Numbered from the stretch's first letter, positions 11,301 to 26,435 are shown. The stretch is 64,000 nucleotides of DNA from Diphasiastrum complanatum (GCA_029204225.1 CM055108.1:22618326-22682325), one strand, 5' to 3'. The notes: generated from the letters alone by a model not told the origin. Numbers and translations: made by a program.

Positions 11301-14300
11301 TGAAATATCACGCTTTACCTGAGCAATTAGCTCGTCACTTCTGGACAGAATCAAAGTGTCATCCACGTATTGAAATCCTAAGGATCTGAGGGTGTGATCC
11401 TTCTTCTTATACCACTGCCTGGCAGATTGCTTCAGTCCGTATATGCTTCTTTGCATTCAGCAGGCGTAGTTGGCAAAGCGTGAGCAGATAAATCCCGGTG
11501 GCTGGTCCATATAAACCTCTTCACTCAACTCACCATGCAAGACGGCGATCTTCTCATCCACGATGTGGATCTTGAGACTGTATGCTGCTGTGTAGGCAAA
11601 TAACAAGCGTAAGGACGAATGCTTTACAACTGGGGAAAAGGTTTCAGTATAGTCAACACCATACTTCTAAGAGAAACCTTTCGCCACCAATTTGGCCTTG
11701 TATTTGGATACGTTGCCATCAGGTCCATACTTGTACTTGTAAACCCATTTGCATTTTACAGTCTTCCTGTCTGCTGGTAATGGCTCCAGATTCCAGATAT
11801 TGTTCTGCTCCATGGAATTCATCTCGTCTTCCATCGCTTTAATCCACTTGTGCTTCTCTGAACAGCTGATAGCTTCCTCATATGTTTGAGGTTCTCCTCC
11901 AAATCCGCAGATCTCTAATATAGAGGCTGAGCTGTCAGGTAGAAATCTGACAGGTGCTCTTCTTTCCCTCGTGGATCTTCTTGGAGAGTTCGCAGTCAGA
12001 TTGATGGCCTTGCCTTTGTTGACTGTTGGATTGCGGTGAGTAGCAGGTGTCCTGGGCACAGGATGTGCGTCTTGTTGCCCGTCATTTGAACAGTCACTCT
12101 GTCCATCTGGAATTTGAGCATCTTGTTCCGGGTGCTCAGGGTCTGCTCCCTCCGTAGATGTCGGCAGGTCATAGTAGCCTCTGGTCAAGATTTCGTAGCC
12201 AACTGGATCTCCGTTAGCCATTGTCTTTGACTCATCAAATCTGACGTCTCTGACAGTCTTGATCTATCTACTGTCAGGCATGTAGATCCTGTAGTATGAT
12301 GAATGAACATCATATCTATGAGGAATCCCTACTCCACCTTTTCATCCAGCTTCTTTCTTTTCTGATCTGGAATGTAGGCGTATGCAACGCATCTCACCGT
12401 TCTGCTGTCTCAGTTTATTTCTGCTCTTCTGCTTGCTTTCTTTCGCTCCCTCTGACTGCTGCCTTCGATCTTGTCTTTCTCCCACTTAGGCTTTAAATTC
12501 TTCTTCTGCTTCTCTTTGTTGTTGTAGAGAGCTTGATCAGAGTTATCCTTTTCATCAAGGTGTTCGCGAGCTTCCACCTCTTCTCTGATCTCGATTACGT
12601 TGGATCTTTAGCAAGTAGTGTTCGGGTTTTGAAACGATCTTGGTAGAGCTTGCAGCAGGTATGTGAGCTGCTTCTCGGCTGAGACTGCATTCTCCGTTCC
12701 AGAATTGTGAAGCGAGAGGAACAGGTCCTTCATTCTTCTGATGAAGGAAGTGAGGTCTTTACCGTCCCATCTGAGATTGGCCAGCTAATCTTCAAGGAGC
12801 ACAATTTGGATTCGTGATTTCGTTTGAAATCTGGTCAACAAAGCATCCACATTTCTCTTGCTTTGGAGAGTGTGGCTAGATCAAGTGTTAAGCTGTCTTT
12901 GATGGAGGAAGACAACACGGCTAGTAGCCTTGTCGTTCTTTTCTCTCCATTCCCGTAGCTCTTTGCCGGTGGTTGTGGGCATCTCTTCTGTGCCATCAAC
13001 CCAGGGCCATAGACCTTCTCCTTTCAGTATGAGAGAAGTCTTCACCTTCCATGCTAGGAAGTTTGATCTTGAAGAATCAAGGATTGTGCAGATCTTTGAT
13101 TGAATGCTGCTAATGGATGCCATGGGATCTAATACCACTGATGAAAAACTGAGTCTATCCGCAGTTCTCCAACCCGAATGCCTGGTGATGGCAATCGTGT
13201 TCAGAGATCACTGATGCGGAATGAAAGTCCGGATAGAGCCAACTTAGCAGGAGTAGCTACTACTTCTCACTGCGGTCTAATTCTTTTCTAGGCCTCAGAT
13301 TTGCTACTGCAGATCTGTTGTAAAATTCAAACTTGTAAACAACAGATAATGTTGAATAGAGCAACAACGGAAATTTATCTACTGATAGCATGCATTCAAG
13401 TATTACAGATCATACACATCACCAAACAGAACATTGAGGAAATGGCTTCTATATCTGAACTGAATACAATTCTCGAGCGCTGTCTGTTTCCCAGATCAGC
13501 GCGTTGACGCGAGAGAGATGTTCTCTTCTCGCGAATAGTATGACTAGCTACTGCTAATCTGTAAACTCACTCTCGAGCTATCTCAGACTGTCTGCCTGTA
13601 TTCTGTCTGTGACTGTGTGTCTTCTGCGTATTCTGCATCCTTCGTTGATCTCTTTATGTGATCAATCTAGGGGACTAATTAAGTTAGAAGATCTAATCAA
13701 AAGAAATGCATTAGCCTAAACCGAAACCAATTCCAGTTTTCTATCGCTGTCCTCTATGAATCATCCGCCTTCTGCCTGTTGCGCTTGTGCCTTCACACTG
13801 CAGGCCTTCACTTTTGCTTTTTAAGTTTTTTTTTTTGGTCAGTGTCGGCTTTTGTTTTTGAGAACACCTTTGCTTTTCAAGGGCACCTTCGCTTTTTCTC
13901 GAAAAAGGAGAAAAACGCGAAGGTAGGTCTGAAAATGATTTTAAGGCATTTTAAAGACAATGTCGATTTTTCCCGAAAGGCGAAAAACGCGACAGTATGA
14001 CAAAAATCTTTTCTAAGGGCAGTGCCCCTTTTTCTAAGGAGGCGAGAAACGCTACAGTAGGACAATGTCCCTTTTTCTAAGGGTCTAAACCTTTCTAAGG
14101 CATTTTAGGGACAGTGTCTCCTTTTTCGCAAAAATGCGATAGAGTCGGGAAAAGTTCTCAGAATTATTTTCTAAGTGTTTTAGACCTAGGGATGAATTTT
14201 CTTCATGACCCAAAAATGCAGACTGTGTGAAACCTAGTTCAAAATGCACAGTTGCAAAAAGACAACAAAGGAAAAATGCTAAGGCTTTGAAAGATAGAAA

Positions 14301-17300
14301 CCCTTGGTTTCTTCATGTTAGTGCTAACTTCAGCATTAACATACTTCACATTTGCTGTGTAAATTTGGACCATCTTTTGACAAAGTGAAAAAATATGATA
14401 GGGTTCTCAAAATTCACGAATAGGAGTGTGCCACACATCAAGCTGTGTTGTGGGTTGATTCAACAAGTGAGTAGAATTTGTCATTGACAAGATGAACTAA
14501 CTTGTTCATAGAGAAGTGCATTCAAATGGGGCATGATAATAGCCTACATGTTTTCAAATTCTTAAAACCAGAAAGCCGAGAGATACCATGTTGAAACCTA
14601 TAAATCATCTTATATAGCATCATAATTATGATGGTTGACAATAAGCACATAAATTGCCCAACAAAAATCATTCAGATACATGGAGAATCAAGAAAGTTAG
14701 CAAACATCAAAGCTCAATCTCCTTGAGAAAAGAGATGGATTCCAACAAGTGAATAATCAGTTCGTGGGAGGGTGTTGTAACCCCTCAAGATCCAAAAGAT
14801 CTTGGGTGTCACATCTCATACATGCACTATGGGTATACATGAGGTGTCACTTACTAAATTCAGCTCTAGATGTCAACTGGACCATGTGTCCCACTTGACC
14901 TACTTGCTAAAATGTGATTCATACGAAAAGCTTACAAGTTACAAGTTTAAAGGGGTAAGATAGGCAATTATTTCTATAAATGATGCTACTTGTAATAAGC
15001 ATTTTTTTTACTTCAATAGATGTCGATGCTAATTGTAATGGGCATTTATTTCAATAGATGCCAATGCTAACTGTGTTGCAAGAGGTGTTGGAAAAGCATG
15101 CAATGTTGAAGGAATATTGGGTACTAGCTCGAGACCTCGGGTTGTATACAAGATAGACGACAAGAGTATGCCCTTTCTCACTTGTTGCGAGAGGGACCGT
15201 TGTGGAGATTGATGGCCAAGAAAATGATTCTTGGAGAAATCAAAGCCTAATATGGAGGTGCTTCTAGAATACATCTTGTTGGAGTATTTGTATCATAGTT
15301 GCAGCGGCATTTTGGAAATGGAACCTGGAACTCAAAAAGAAAGACAATATATATTTTTTATTTTTAGGAAAAATAATTGTTCTATTGTAAAAGAAAATTG
15401 TTGGTATGCTATAAGCTCTACTGCAAATTTGCCATGTTTAAGTTTAAGTTCAATCAATTGCCAGTCATCAAGTGTAAATGTCGTATGATTCTCCGTTATG
15501 ATCAGGCACCAAATCAAAGTTTAGCATAGTCTATAGTAGCTTGTTCACATAGGTAGTTGCAACAAAGAGTCATTTTGTTGAGAGCATTCTCGGAAACATC
15601 TATGCTCAATTGAGAATATGTCACCAAATGTCACAAATTGAAAAATAGACTGCGATAATCTATATTATTAAAACAAACTATATTGGCAATAATTGCAAGT
15701 CTCTTTTATTTTTTATACGAATATTCCAACAAGATATATATCTATTAGGGCCTCCATAGTAGAGGCTACTCCAATTATGCAGGTTTCTAGTCAATATTCT
15801 GAACAATTCCAACAGGTCCACATAGAAACCTTTGTTTGCTCCTATTGTACAATTTAGCTCACTTTTTTGACATCTCTCCAAAAAAAATTCAAGGAGAAGC
15901 AAAAGAAGTTAAGGCAAAGTATAAAAAGGCAAAAAACAAATTGCGCTATAGAAAACCCTAACCCTGAAATCCAGAACGCATTCCAGATCAAATTCATTTC
16001 ATGACATATACTCAGTTGAGCATAGATAGTTCTAGGACTGTTCTTTATAAGGCTCAACAAAATGCCTCTTTGTTGCAACTACCTATGTGAACAAGCTACT
16101 ATAGGCTGATGCTAAATTTTGATTTGGTATCAAAATAGTAATTTTTCCTTATAAATTTTAAATTTTTTTTGCATTCTGAGTTCTAGAATGTTCGAAAGTG
16201 TTTCGCTGCAAGTAGTCAGTCATAGTAACGATGTTGTCTTTGATAGTCATGCCGATCTGGAACTTGGTTGTTGCGGACTTAGTAATAGCATTTAGGGATT
16301 TTGTTGCGGACTTAGTACTGGCATTTAGAGATGTAACAAAGGCTCCAATTTACAATAATGGGTGTGCAATTGGATTTCTTGTAGACAAATTACAAGCTTG
16401 ATTTTCTTAAATCAAGACTTTGGATGCAGAAGCCATGGAACGCTTGAAGAGACTGCAAGGAATATGTGGCTGGAGGAAGATTGCAAGGAAACACATAGCA
16501 TAAAATTTCATCACACAAGCAAAACTGCTCAAGATAAATAGCCAAAGAGATATAACATGAAAATTGATTGCTTGAGAGCACACCAAGGATAACATGTACC
16601 TAGAAATGAAGCCTTGAAGGGTTGTTGGTGATTTAAGGAGCTGGCAAGCACTTCTATCGAAGTGCTTTGTTTTATAGTCTACTTTGTCATGAGACTACAG
16701 AAAGGAACAATGTTCTAAATAAGATGTGTATTGATTATGAGTGAGGGTAGTAACTAAGGTGGCAATAGAAATGGTTGATACGATGGAAAGATATACCTGT
16801 CAATCAATGATCGGTTAGAGGGCTTCATTGGTTGGATATTTAATAGCTAAGAATTTTCTAAATCTAGCTTAAGTGGTAACCCATAAACTATGAACACAAT
16901 ATGTCAAGATTCTAGGCTCATCGATCATAAAAGTTGCAACTTGGTTGGTCAGTGTTTGATTTAGCACGTCCTTACCAAGTTTTGTCACGTCTCTAGGATT
17001 ATCTTTCTCTTCCAAATCTTGTGCTTCTTGTCTTGTACTACACGTCATAGGATCTTAAGTAATCCATTGCAAAAGTTTTGATATTTTGTTGGAAATAGCA
17101 GCTCTTGAAGTCATTCACAAAGCACTTTCAAATATTGCATGTGGTCAAACACAGTCCCTGTCATGCCCACGACTGGTCTCGGGTAACGTGTCCACGCTAG
17201 GGATCAGAAGACCAACAACCTGTATTGGTTACGATGATGCAACACCTTTCTTGACTTTCAAGATTTTCTCGGATCTCTTCTTTAAAACTTCTCCTAGGGC

Positions 17301-20300
17301 AAATCTAGATTGATATGTACCCCTTGGAAACTCGTGTGGTTTCCTGTTAAAAGGGGGAGAAGTAGGAAGAAAAGAAAGTTATCAAGGAGAAACATCTATC
17401 ATTGATTCTAGGAGGAATCTGTTATATCAATAGATAGTGGACCTGTTTCAAGAATCAGAAACGATAGGATATTTTGATATTTCGATATCTGGTTTGAAAA
17501 TATAAGAGAAGGAAATTAGAAAACACTCTTGTAGTAGAAGAGTTGCTGATTACAAGTCTGATTGATTTGTGTCAGAACTAGGGAATTCTATTGCAAGATA
17601 GTGGTTTGTTGAAACCTATTCCTTGCTTGTCGTAGAAAACTTGATCTTAGAGTGAACTTGGATCCGTAGGTTGAAGCAAAGAATGAATTCACTTTTGCAA
17701 TATATTCTTTTGAGATAATCTTTGATTGAGATTTTGGTTGCGAAATGGCACTCTTTGAGAAACATTCTCTCTTAGAGGATAACCAAGTTACAAGATTCTC
17801 GGTTAAAAAAGTATTGTGTACAGATCAGGTGATATCTGTAGAGATATGCTATGTAGTGAATCTTTGTATGATCATAAAACCTTTTGTACAAACTTTTAAT
17901 CCTGTGGATCTACAAAGAATTCCTTGGACTAAGTTATTTGCAGGCATAAACTAGTCGTGAATACATAGGCAGATGAGAATTGTATAGAGACAATATCTCA
18001 CTAGGTTATAGTAATTTCTCATTGAGAATTACTTATTGACCTAGGATAGATTTAGAATCAGAATAAAATTTGGTGTTTTGGTACCACACCTAGACATTTA
18101 AATATTTTATAAATTCGATACAGCTAACCGAGTCAGGAACGCTACTTTTGAGTTAGTTGTTTGAATCAACAAAATAATCTCTTCTATGGATATGTTGTCG
18201 ATATGTATTGCTTATAAGTCGCAACCTTTATGAGTCAATTTTGGATTCATTTAAAGGTTTAGGTGCATAGAATACATGTGAACTTTTGGCCTTATCTTTT
18301 CCCGGTTGGAAAGGATGGAATGCTATCCCAGAAGACTCAGGAGAGTTGGATAGTTGATGGTAGCCAAAAGTTAGAACTTCACGTAATGAGGTTCCAATGA
18401 ATCTTGAGTTATTCTAGATAAGAACTTAAGAATAATTGAATCTAGATGCATTCTAGATAGGACCCTAACTTTGGAATGACACTTTGTGCCATGGCTAAAG
18501 TAAGGGCGTTTCTGGATTACAATCCTTATATAGGCACCGTAAGTCAGTTAGAAACGTTTGAAACTTTCTTGATGGAAAGGACTTTTTGGAAAAACTAATG
18601 TGTCTTCTAAGAATTGTGATGCACTCTTATGATATGGTATGGTCTCGAAAATCTAGAAAGTTGTGATTGGAGTATCATAACTTATACTCTAGGATATACC
18701 TGATCAATAAGAGAGGACTTAGATCATGGTGAGATTACCTCGGATGAATAAACATGATAGTGGAATTTTGGTAATGACTGGCCATCTTACCAAATTGGCT
18801 ATGTTTATTTGGGTAAAGACCGCTAAAAATGCATCTGATTTTGCTCAAGTAGTTGTAGAGCGTCTGTTTAGACTTTACAAATTACCAAGTGACATTGTGA
18901 ACGATTGCGATCCAAGGTTTACTAGTCACTTTTGGTTGGCTGTATTAGCTAAACTAGAGATGACTCCGAGCTTAAAGTTCTTCTGATAATTGGTCAGACG
19001 AAAAAGGACAAATCAGTTGTGGGAACAAATGCTTCGAGCATACTTCCCAGTGGCAATCTCATTGGGAGGAGTAACTGCCCTTGATTGAGTTGCCTATGAT
19101 AGGGTATCGCGTTCTCTTATTGAGTATAGGACAAGAATCCGATGAATTATGATTGACGAATCATAGTTCAGATTCTAGTTATACTTAAGAGAAGGATTAC
19201 TGATCAAAAGATCAAATATTGTCTACATTTATATTTTGGTAACAATCTCCTCGGAGAGGAAGTTATCCTTGATGGAGATTGAGTTGTAGTAAGCATTTGG
19301 CTACCGGCTATAGCCTGTTCATGCTTATATATATAGTTTTGAACCCATATCACTCATTTCAGAAGAGACTCGTACGATCAAATTTCAGAAGGTAGCGGAT
19401 TTCCTACATGATATGCAGGAAATGCTACGGATAGCACGTGAGAATGTCTAGAGTACCCACCAAGATAGGGACCGGCATTATGATAATCTGAAATAAACGC
19501 CTTGAGTCTTTCAAATAGGGGTTTGGGTGTATTGATCCCGAAGGATTCTAGTGTAATGCGTATCGGCAAGCATTACAAATTGTCCCCTAGATACAGAGGA
19601 CCGTATTAGATTTTGAAAAAGATCGGATCCTTAGCTTACCAGTTGGACCTCACGGAAGGAACTCAAATGCATCGAGTTTTTCACGTAAGCTGACTCAAGA
19701 AGAGTCTATGTGAAGGAGAGCATCTTGGTTCTGGAGATCAATTGGGCCTGTTGGATAAATTATCAGGTGTGTCTCGGCTTGAACCCGGAAAGATCTTGTA
19801 TACAAGAACTAAACGATTGAGAAATCGTACAGTTACCAAGCATCTGGGTCGATGGAAGAGTCGCACAGACGATGATGATTCCTAGGAACAAGGAGGGAGC
19901 TTAAGGAGGAACTTCCCTAGTTTTAAGTTCTGAGGACAGAACTTGAATAAGGAGGGAAGAATGTCATGCCCACGACTGGTCTTGGTTAGCGTGTCCACGC
20001 TAGGGATCAAAAGACCAACAACCCGTAAGTTAATTGTGACTATAAGGGAATTGGGGCCCATATGTGTATAAGGTCATAATTAATGGTTGTAGGCCTAAAC
20101 TCATGATGGTGGATTTGTATGGGTCCGTGAGTCATTGGGGAACTGGATGACGTGGCTCAGATGGACTGCAGAGGTGTCCAGTGAGGTGTCACAGTGCACT
20201 ACTAGTGGTGCATGGTCCTTGGAGGGTATAAGTATACCTATTGGGCTCTCACTAGCGTATGCTTGATTGCATGATTGGTAGCTACATGCTGCTTGAGTGA

Positions 20301-23300
20301 TTCCTCATTCCTCATTGAGATTGATCCATAGCTTGGGGGCTAGATCCGTAACCCGTTTGATCTAGGATTGGTTGGGTTGGTTTGTCCACCATCCGTACCC
20401 TTTGTGGTTGCTTGTTTTGGCATGCTTAGAATAGGATCTTTGGATTAGGACTTTATAGTCCCTATCATTTTTTTTATCAATCGCAATTTAAGATCAAGCA
20501 TCATTTGCAAGCAAATTACCCTCATTTGGACATTGAGGGGAATGCCAATGGCAGGTAAGGGATGTTATATCCTGTTATGTACCTTGCTCAGTGTAAAATG
20601 TTAAAATGTAACAACTTGTGGTGATGTGCTTATAATTTTAATGTGGGTACCTGGTTTCAATACAAGTCTGTTGGACTAATGTCCTTAGAATAGGAGTCGA
20701 TCAGTCAAATGAACATATATCCTATGCTGTGTGTAAACTATGGTACATGACATGGCAAACATGTGGAAACTTGTGCATGTCATGCGGACATGTTACGTAC
20801 TGCCAAGTGGCATGAGCTGGTGGTTGGTTCACATGCACCACATGTAGGAGTTTCAGGGCTATTGGGTAGCATCCATCGTCGATAATTGCTCTGAATACAT
20901 ACCTTTCATCAATTTCTCCTGTTCTATCCTGTAATGTTGAGGGTGGTAGTGGTATACCCTACAAATACAGTAATTAGCCAATCCCTAAACTGATATAACT
21001 GTTTTATACACAGGAGTCACGCAAACTTGGTTGGTAAACTGATTGAGCTTTTAAAAGTACTCCAAATGCTTAGATGGTGCAAGCCAAGCCAGGAGGTGAT
21101 CTTTTTTCCTCACAATCAACCTGTTAGCTGGACTTGATTATTGTCTTGGCTATGAGTATAAAAATAGGCACATCCAAAATTTATATAATGATGCTTCTGA
21201 TTTAGTAGGTATGAAAGAGTCAGCAGATTAAGAGCCATAGTAGTATAGGAGAGATAATTGCCTTGGCTATTCTGTTTTTCTTTAATGAAAGTAGCTTCAG
21301 GTTGGAAAAGGTTGCAGATAGATGTAGTGAAGCGATACTAGTGATGATATTCCCTCCCAAGTACAGATATTTGACAGAATCTAGGCCGATTTTCGCTCCA
21401 AAACCTTGTGAAGTTTTTCCTGTCGGGTATTCTGAACTTTGACGACTAACCTCAGCATATGAATGATGGGTAAGCACTCTCTCACAAGAAAATGACCCTT
21501 CTTCAGATGTTATGCAATAGTCAACCAATCTTCCATTTTCAATTTTATTGTTCTCTATTTGTAGGCATACAAGCTTTGTCAACTTCCTGCAGCATTTATA
21601 AAGTGGGAATGGTTAAATGCAGATGTTCAATACTATTGATTATTGTTCTAGCTTCAACCTTTGATAGCTCTATGACCCTGTAGACATAAGCAACACCATT
21701 ACATAACACAATAGATGCTTGAAAATGCTGTAAGCATCTTATAAATGTTATTTTACCATTTTCTCAATCAGTAGAACTTAAGTCAATGATTTCACACTGT
21801 AGGCTTTTCATTATTTGTACGATCTGTGAGACAGGTTTTACATAGTTCAGGTTCCTTAATGATATTCAGGTTTGTAAAATCTTGCACATTCTGATCCCAA
21901 ATCTCTCTGTACCTGACAGCTTGAATCGAGCACAAGAGGTTGTTGTTCAGGTTTAGATCAAGCAATCCAAAAAAATCCCCACTTTCAAAAACATCACCAC
22001 AATGCCTTAAACTTTTGCTGGAAAGATCCAGGACCTGTTTACATAGGTACCATTTTAAAAAACCATGAAAAATATAGAAAAACACAAGCATATGGTTTTA
22101 GTTTCACTGTTTTGGACTTAATTGAAGATTATCATCCACATAATGCTCTAGCCTGTAACATAATTAAACTTCCGAACAACAAAGACTCCAGCCAGACCAT
22201 CAAATCTTGCTACTCTGATGAGCCTTCACCACAAAAAAAGGAAAAGAAAAGAAAAGAAAAAAAGTCCTTCAAATAAGCAACTCTATGAAAGTCCCTCAGC
22301 CAAGTTATGATCGACCATTTTACAACTTTCAAAACCTCAATCCTGATCTTTGTGAAGAAACATATTCTGCATATCAGGCAGAAAGACGCTCTAGGAGCTA
22401 TAATCTGTATTATCTGTCATAGATGGGCTGGACAACTACACGCTATCAGATAAAATATGAAACCTAATGTTAGGAAGTCTTGCCTCGATCTGATGGAAGT
22501 TACAATGACCAAGTTGCTGTTCCAGCATGTCCCTGGTGAGTCGACCTGCATGTACTTCACGTGCTGCATGTATTTCAGCATGTGCCACGATCCTTCCATC
22601 AAAAACCTGTTATAAGAGATCACATTACTGCTTAACCAGAGGTGGGTAGTCAACCACACAAAGCCTTTCCTACAAACAAGCTACTAAGAGGGCTGTACTT
22701 CAATAGGTACTTCACTGAAGCATTAAATGTCAACAATTGCTAGTGATCAAAAGCTTTCTTGGAAGGACTGATTGAGTAACTGATCACGCCAAGAATCATG
22801 GGGACAGGATTTCGTCAATCTAGTAAATAGAATACTCAGCGTTTTGTTCTTTTACATCATAGTGAGCAATTCTGGAACATTGCGTTGAAAGTAATTGCAA
22901 CAACTTAACAGGGATGGCCAAACAGTATTATCAATCAACATAGTTCCACAAATGCACCTGATGTAGAGAACTCTAGAGCTGAAGGAAGAATTTTCATTAA
23001 CTTTCTTCATGATTACTTAATGTTGGTTTATAAAAGAGCTGGTTTCATGCAAATTATTCTCCATTGTTCAAAGTTCTAATATTGGTGGAGTTTCCGTAAA
23101 CAACTTCAAGAAAGATATCCTGATTTACATTCTTCTCTTCAGCTTGTCTATAAGCCATCAACCTAACATTGTTATTTGATTGATTTCTGCTTCAATCACC
23201 ACAGGTTTCTCAAATTACTTCATTAAAGACCTAGATTTGAAGTTTTAGGAAAAAAAAATCTGCCCAACAGAAAAGAAACCACTTACCCACGTGGGAGTCC

Positions 23301-26300
23301 TTATTTCAGAAATAGATTTCTCTTCAACAGGCTTCTACACTCATATTTTACATAACATAGGGATGTATGGCCAATCTTAAATATCACAAATAAACAAAAA
23401 GGAGAGTGAATCTGGAAGAGTTCTGAATACCTGAAACTAATAGTGAAGATAAAGGCAGACTTTATCAGATGCGAAACATCTGAGATAGTTGTGAGTTACA
23501 GCAATTCAAAGATAGTCGTGGTTTAAAGTATTTCGAAAGACTTTTTCAGCATTCGTTTTCCATATTCAATCTTGAATTCCTAAGGTCTCTACCTTTTTAT
23601 ATAATTTTGCTCTTAGAGTTGAACCTTCAATCGGAACAGAAGTGCCCTCTTGCCATTACACCTTTCTAGTTAGCCCTAAGAGAGACATTCTACCTGCTCC
23701 AGCTTTGATAAAGACAATAAACTGGCGAGTAACTAAAACTCTTATAGGACCACATGAACAGTTTGATCTGCCACAAAGTCAGCTGTTAAAAAACCATGTA
23801 GTGGTGGGAAATATAAGCAGATTCATAGCTTTATATTTGCTGTTTGTTTGTGAGTTAGCCTGCTACAAATGCAGAGATTGAAATTACAACTGAAAGAGCT
23901 TATTCAAGCAAATCACCTTCAATCTTCTCATTGTATAGATGGAGTAACTCCTGTAGCCAGGGCATTCACACACACCATTTCCAGATAGATCTAGAACCAT
24001 CAACTTTGACAAGGCTCGCAAATGGATAAGCTCTTTTATGTCAAGAATATCATTTTTGGCTGCATAAAGCTCCATCAAGCATTGCAGACATTCCAAACCC
24101 TAGAAAGCCAGAAAAAGAAATTGAGTCAAAGCAAAAAAAATGATGCAACGAGGTACAAAGGAAGCATAAGGACAACATGAGCACATTATCCAACAGCCAC
24201 GATGAATGTTTCGCCTTAAAGTTTTGAGTAAACCTCTCCGATGCATACATCATTTAAGAACATCTCCACACATGATACATAAAATAGTACGATAGAACAT
24301 TGAACTCTTAAAGATTATCAATCTCCAGCACATATATCAAGACAACCGATATCTCATGGGTTTACTGACCCTCATACAAAGGAACACTGCAGTTAGAGTT
24401 CTCCATTGAGGAAGCTTATCCCTCAATCATCAGTACTGGAATGAAAGGAGACAATGTATCTTCATACTCTTTGGAAGTCAATAAGGGTTAGGGCACGGGG
24501 CCACTGATCCCATTCTCTATCTGCCCTGCTAATACGTCTGGTTCCTGAGAAATACTAATAGTGACCAAATGGCGATATACATGAATATATATCCCCCTAG
24601 GCACCATGGAATTTTGAGCCTTAATTACATGTGTGTAACTCTCCCTCACTGACAAAAACATTGTCCTCAATGTTTGACAAAACTCTAAAACTGAGACACA
24701 ATGTTGCATAACTGCCTTTGCTGAGTACGATGCCAAAAACGCTGTGTACACCGAAGATGCTGCAAAAATGCATGTGGTTGATGCCACAAACATAGATACG
24801 CCTCCACTGAAGGGCACACGGACATACAAGGCAAGGAACATGTATGTGCTGAACAAGAGGACAAACTCGGATATTGTTGAAAATTTCCAAAAAAACACAC
24901 ATGCCAAAGAAGAATCTACAAAAAGAAAAGTAAGAGATTTCAAGGAGGTCACGACCTATCATAGAGGAAAATGACATGCTATGTTGCATATTTGTGGCAC
25001 ATATGACAAGCAAGAGTGGCATTTGAGGCCATCAGCATAAGTAATGACCTTTTGTGACTCATCATTACTGTGAACAGAAAGCTCAGATGCATGAGTGTTA
25101 GCTTCCATCAAATGAAGGGTAGTCATGGCACTGTGAAGTTTTGTACCACGATAAGGCAATGGCTTGGGCTTTTGCATTTGAAGCATACTTTTTTCTCTCC
25201 TATCCCAGTGATCTGTTATTATGTCCAGTTCCAATACTGAGGATTCGGAACAATCCTTGATGTGGATATTCGGTACTCCAGTGTTTGAATTTATTAGTTA
25301 CTGGAAGTGGACATAACGTCTGGGCCTAACTATAATGGTAAAGAGGAGTATAGTGTAAAGGCTGTCAAATGAAAAGGAAATCTAGAAGATATCAGAGACT
25401 GGACATAGGACTCAAAGCTGCTCACAAACAAAAGATGGAAGCACTACAAGATCTACATACTTCTAGAAGCAAGTGGCATAGCCTTCACAAGTGTATTAGG
25501 TTGAAAATATGTCACATCACATCTCAAAGGAACCCATCAGTCAATCACGTAGCAGGGGCTTATCTCTCAAACTTTAATATCTCAAATTAGTTATAAAAGC
25601 TTAGTGCAACATTCATTAAAATTGTCTTCGTATATTATCGTCGCAGCTCTCGCTCGCTCTGATTCCGGAACAATCCTTCATCAAATTCTAGAAAGGACCT
25701 ATGGTGATCGGAAAAGGAATTATATTTAGTGTGGATAGGCACCAACTGATGTTAAGCCTGCGAAATACAATAATGCAAATTAGTAAAAAGGGAGATAACG
25801 TCAGTGAAATATCATCAAGGGACAGTCAATTACCTGGAAGAGCAAGTGGAAGCCATTTCGAGAAAAATTGGGATATGCTTGTGCTACTACTTATGGAATT
25901 GTTAGAATTGAACAATAAAAGTGTTGATACCAATCTCTACCAAAGAGTGAGACAAATTTGCATAGATCATCAAAATTACACATGAGATATTTCCAAAAAC
26001 CAATAGTTGAACGTGTATCATGGTTAGTAAGACTAGAATGAGATAGGATGACGTGCAGCCGAAAAATCTTAAATATGACAATATGAGCACATTTCTCGAA
26101 TGGGAGCTGACAGAGGTCGTTGGACAGCCAGGGTAGTCACAGAAATTGAAACCTCGGTGTATGGTTCGAAATTGATCAAGAACGAAATTTTTTGGTGAGC
26201 TAGGGTTTTTAGACATAAAACCTTTGATCTCAAGCTACAAGTGTTTTTTGAAGCTGTAAAATCGTGAAGTAGGGCACATTAGCAAGTGTTGTCAGAGGGC

Positions 26301-26375
26301 CGTGGACAGCTGCGGTGCAGGAAGAGAACATGATCAGTTTTTTATTCTCCAACAACCATAGCCACAAAAACGTCC

Positions 26376-26435
<60 letters not shown>

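Larger units (their letters stand above)
9213..14315 (-). mobile_element. Complete-ended but internally deleted copia retrotransposon
   Basis: Two long direct repeats (9213-10396 and 13139-14315) flank a minus-strand internal region with primer site, gag start, reverse transcriptase and RNase H. The flanking 5-mers TGTTA at 9208-9212 and 14316-14320 are a perfect target-site duplication, so both ends are exact. Between gag and the integrase C-terminus only about 0.3 kb remains: protease and the integrase core are gone, so it moved with help or decayed later. The LTRs differ by scattered substitutions and indels, so it is not brand-new. Confidence 0.92.
17159..20457 (+). mobile_element. Gypsy retrotransposon, plus strand, 5' LTR truncated
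   Basis: The outer edges are fixed by a GTCCC target duplication (17154-17158 and 20458-20462). Only about 64 bp of the 5' LTR survive (17159-17222); a full 3' LTR is at 19962-20457. Between them is a degenerate integrase-chromodomain region, while gag, protease and RT are missing or unrecognisable. The LTR family is the same as at 28088-31101. Confidence 0.85.
9034..21261 (-). other. 12.2-kb GC-AG intron
   Basis: This intron lies between exons L and M. It hosts a copia insertion, a foldback element and a gypsy insertion. The stretches 14316-15507, 16129-17158 and 20458-21261 show no gene and no recognised repeat. Confidence 0.7.

Noticed and set aside
22464-22606. Alternative 3' border of exon J at AG|GTTTCA
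   Set aside because: It leaves phase 2 and breaks the LRR frame of exon K; kept only as an uncertainty.
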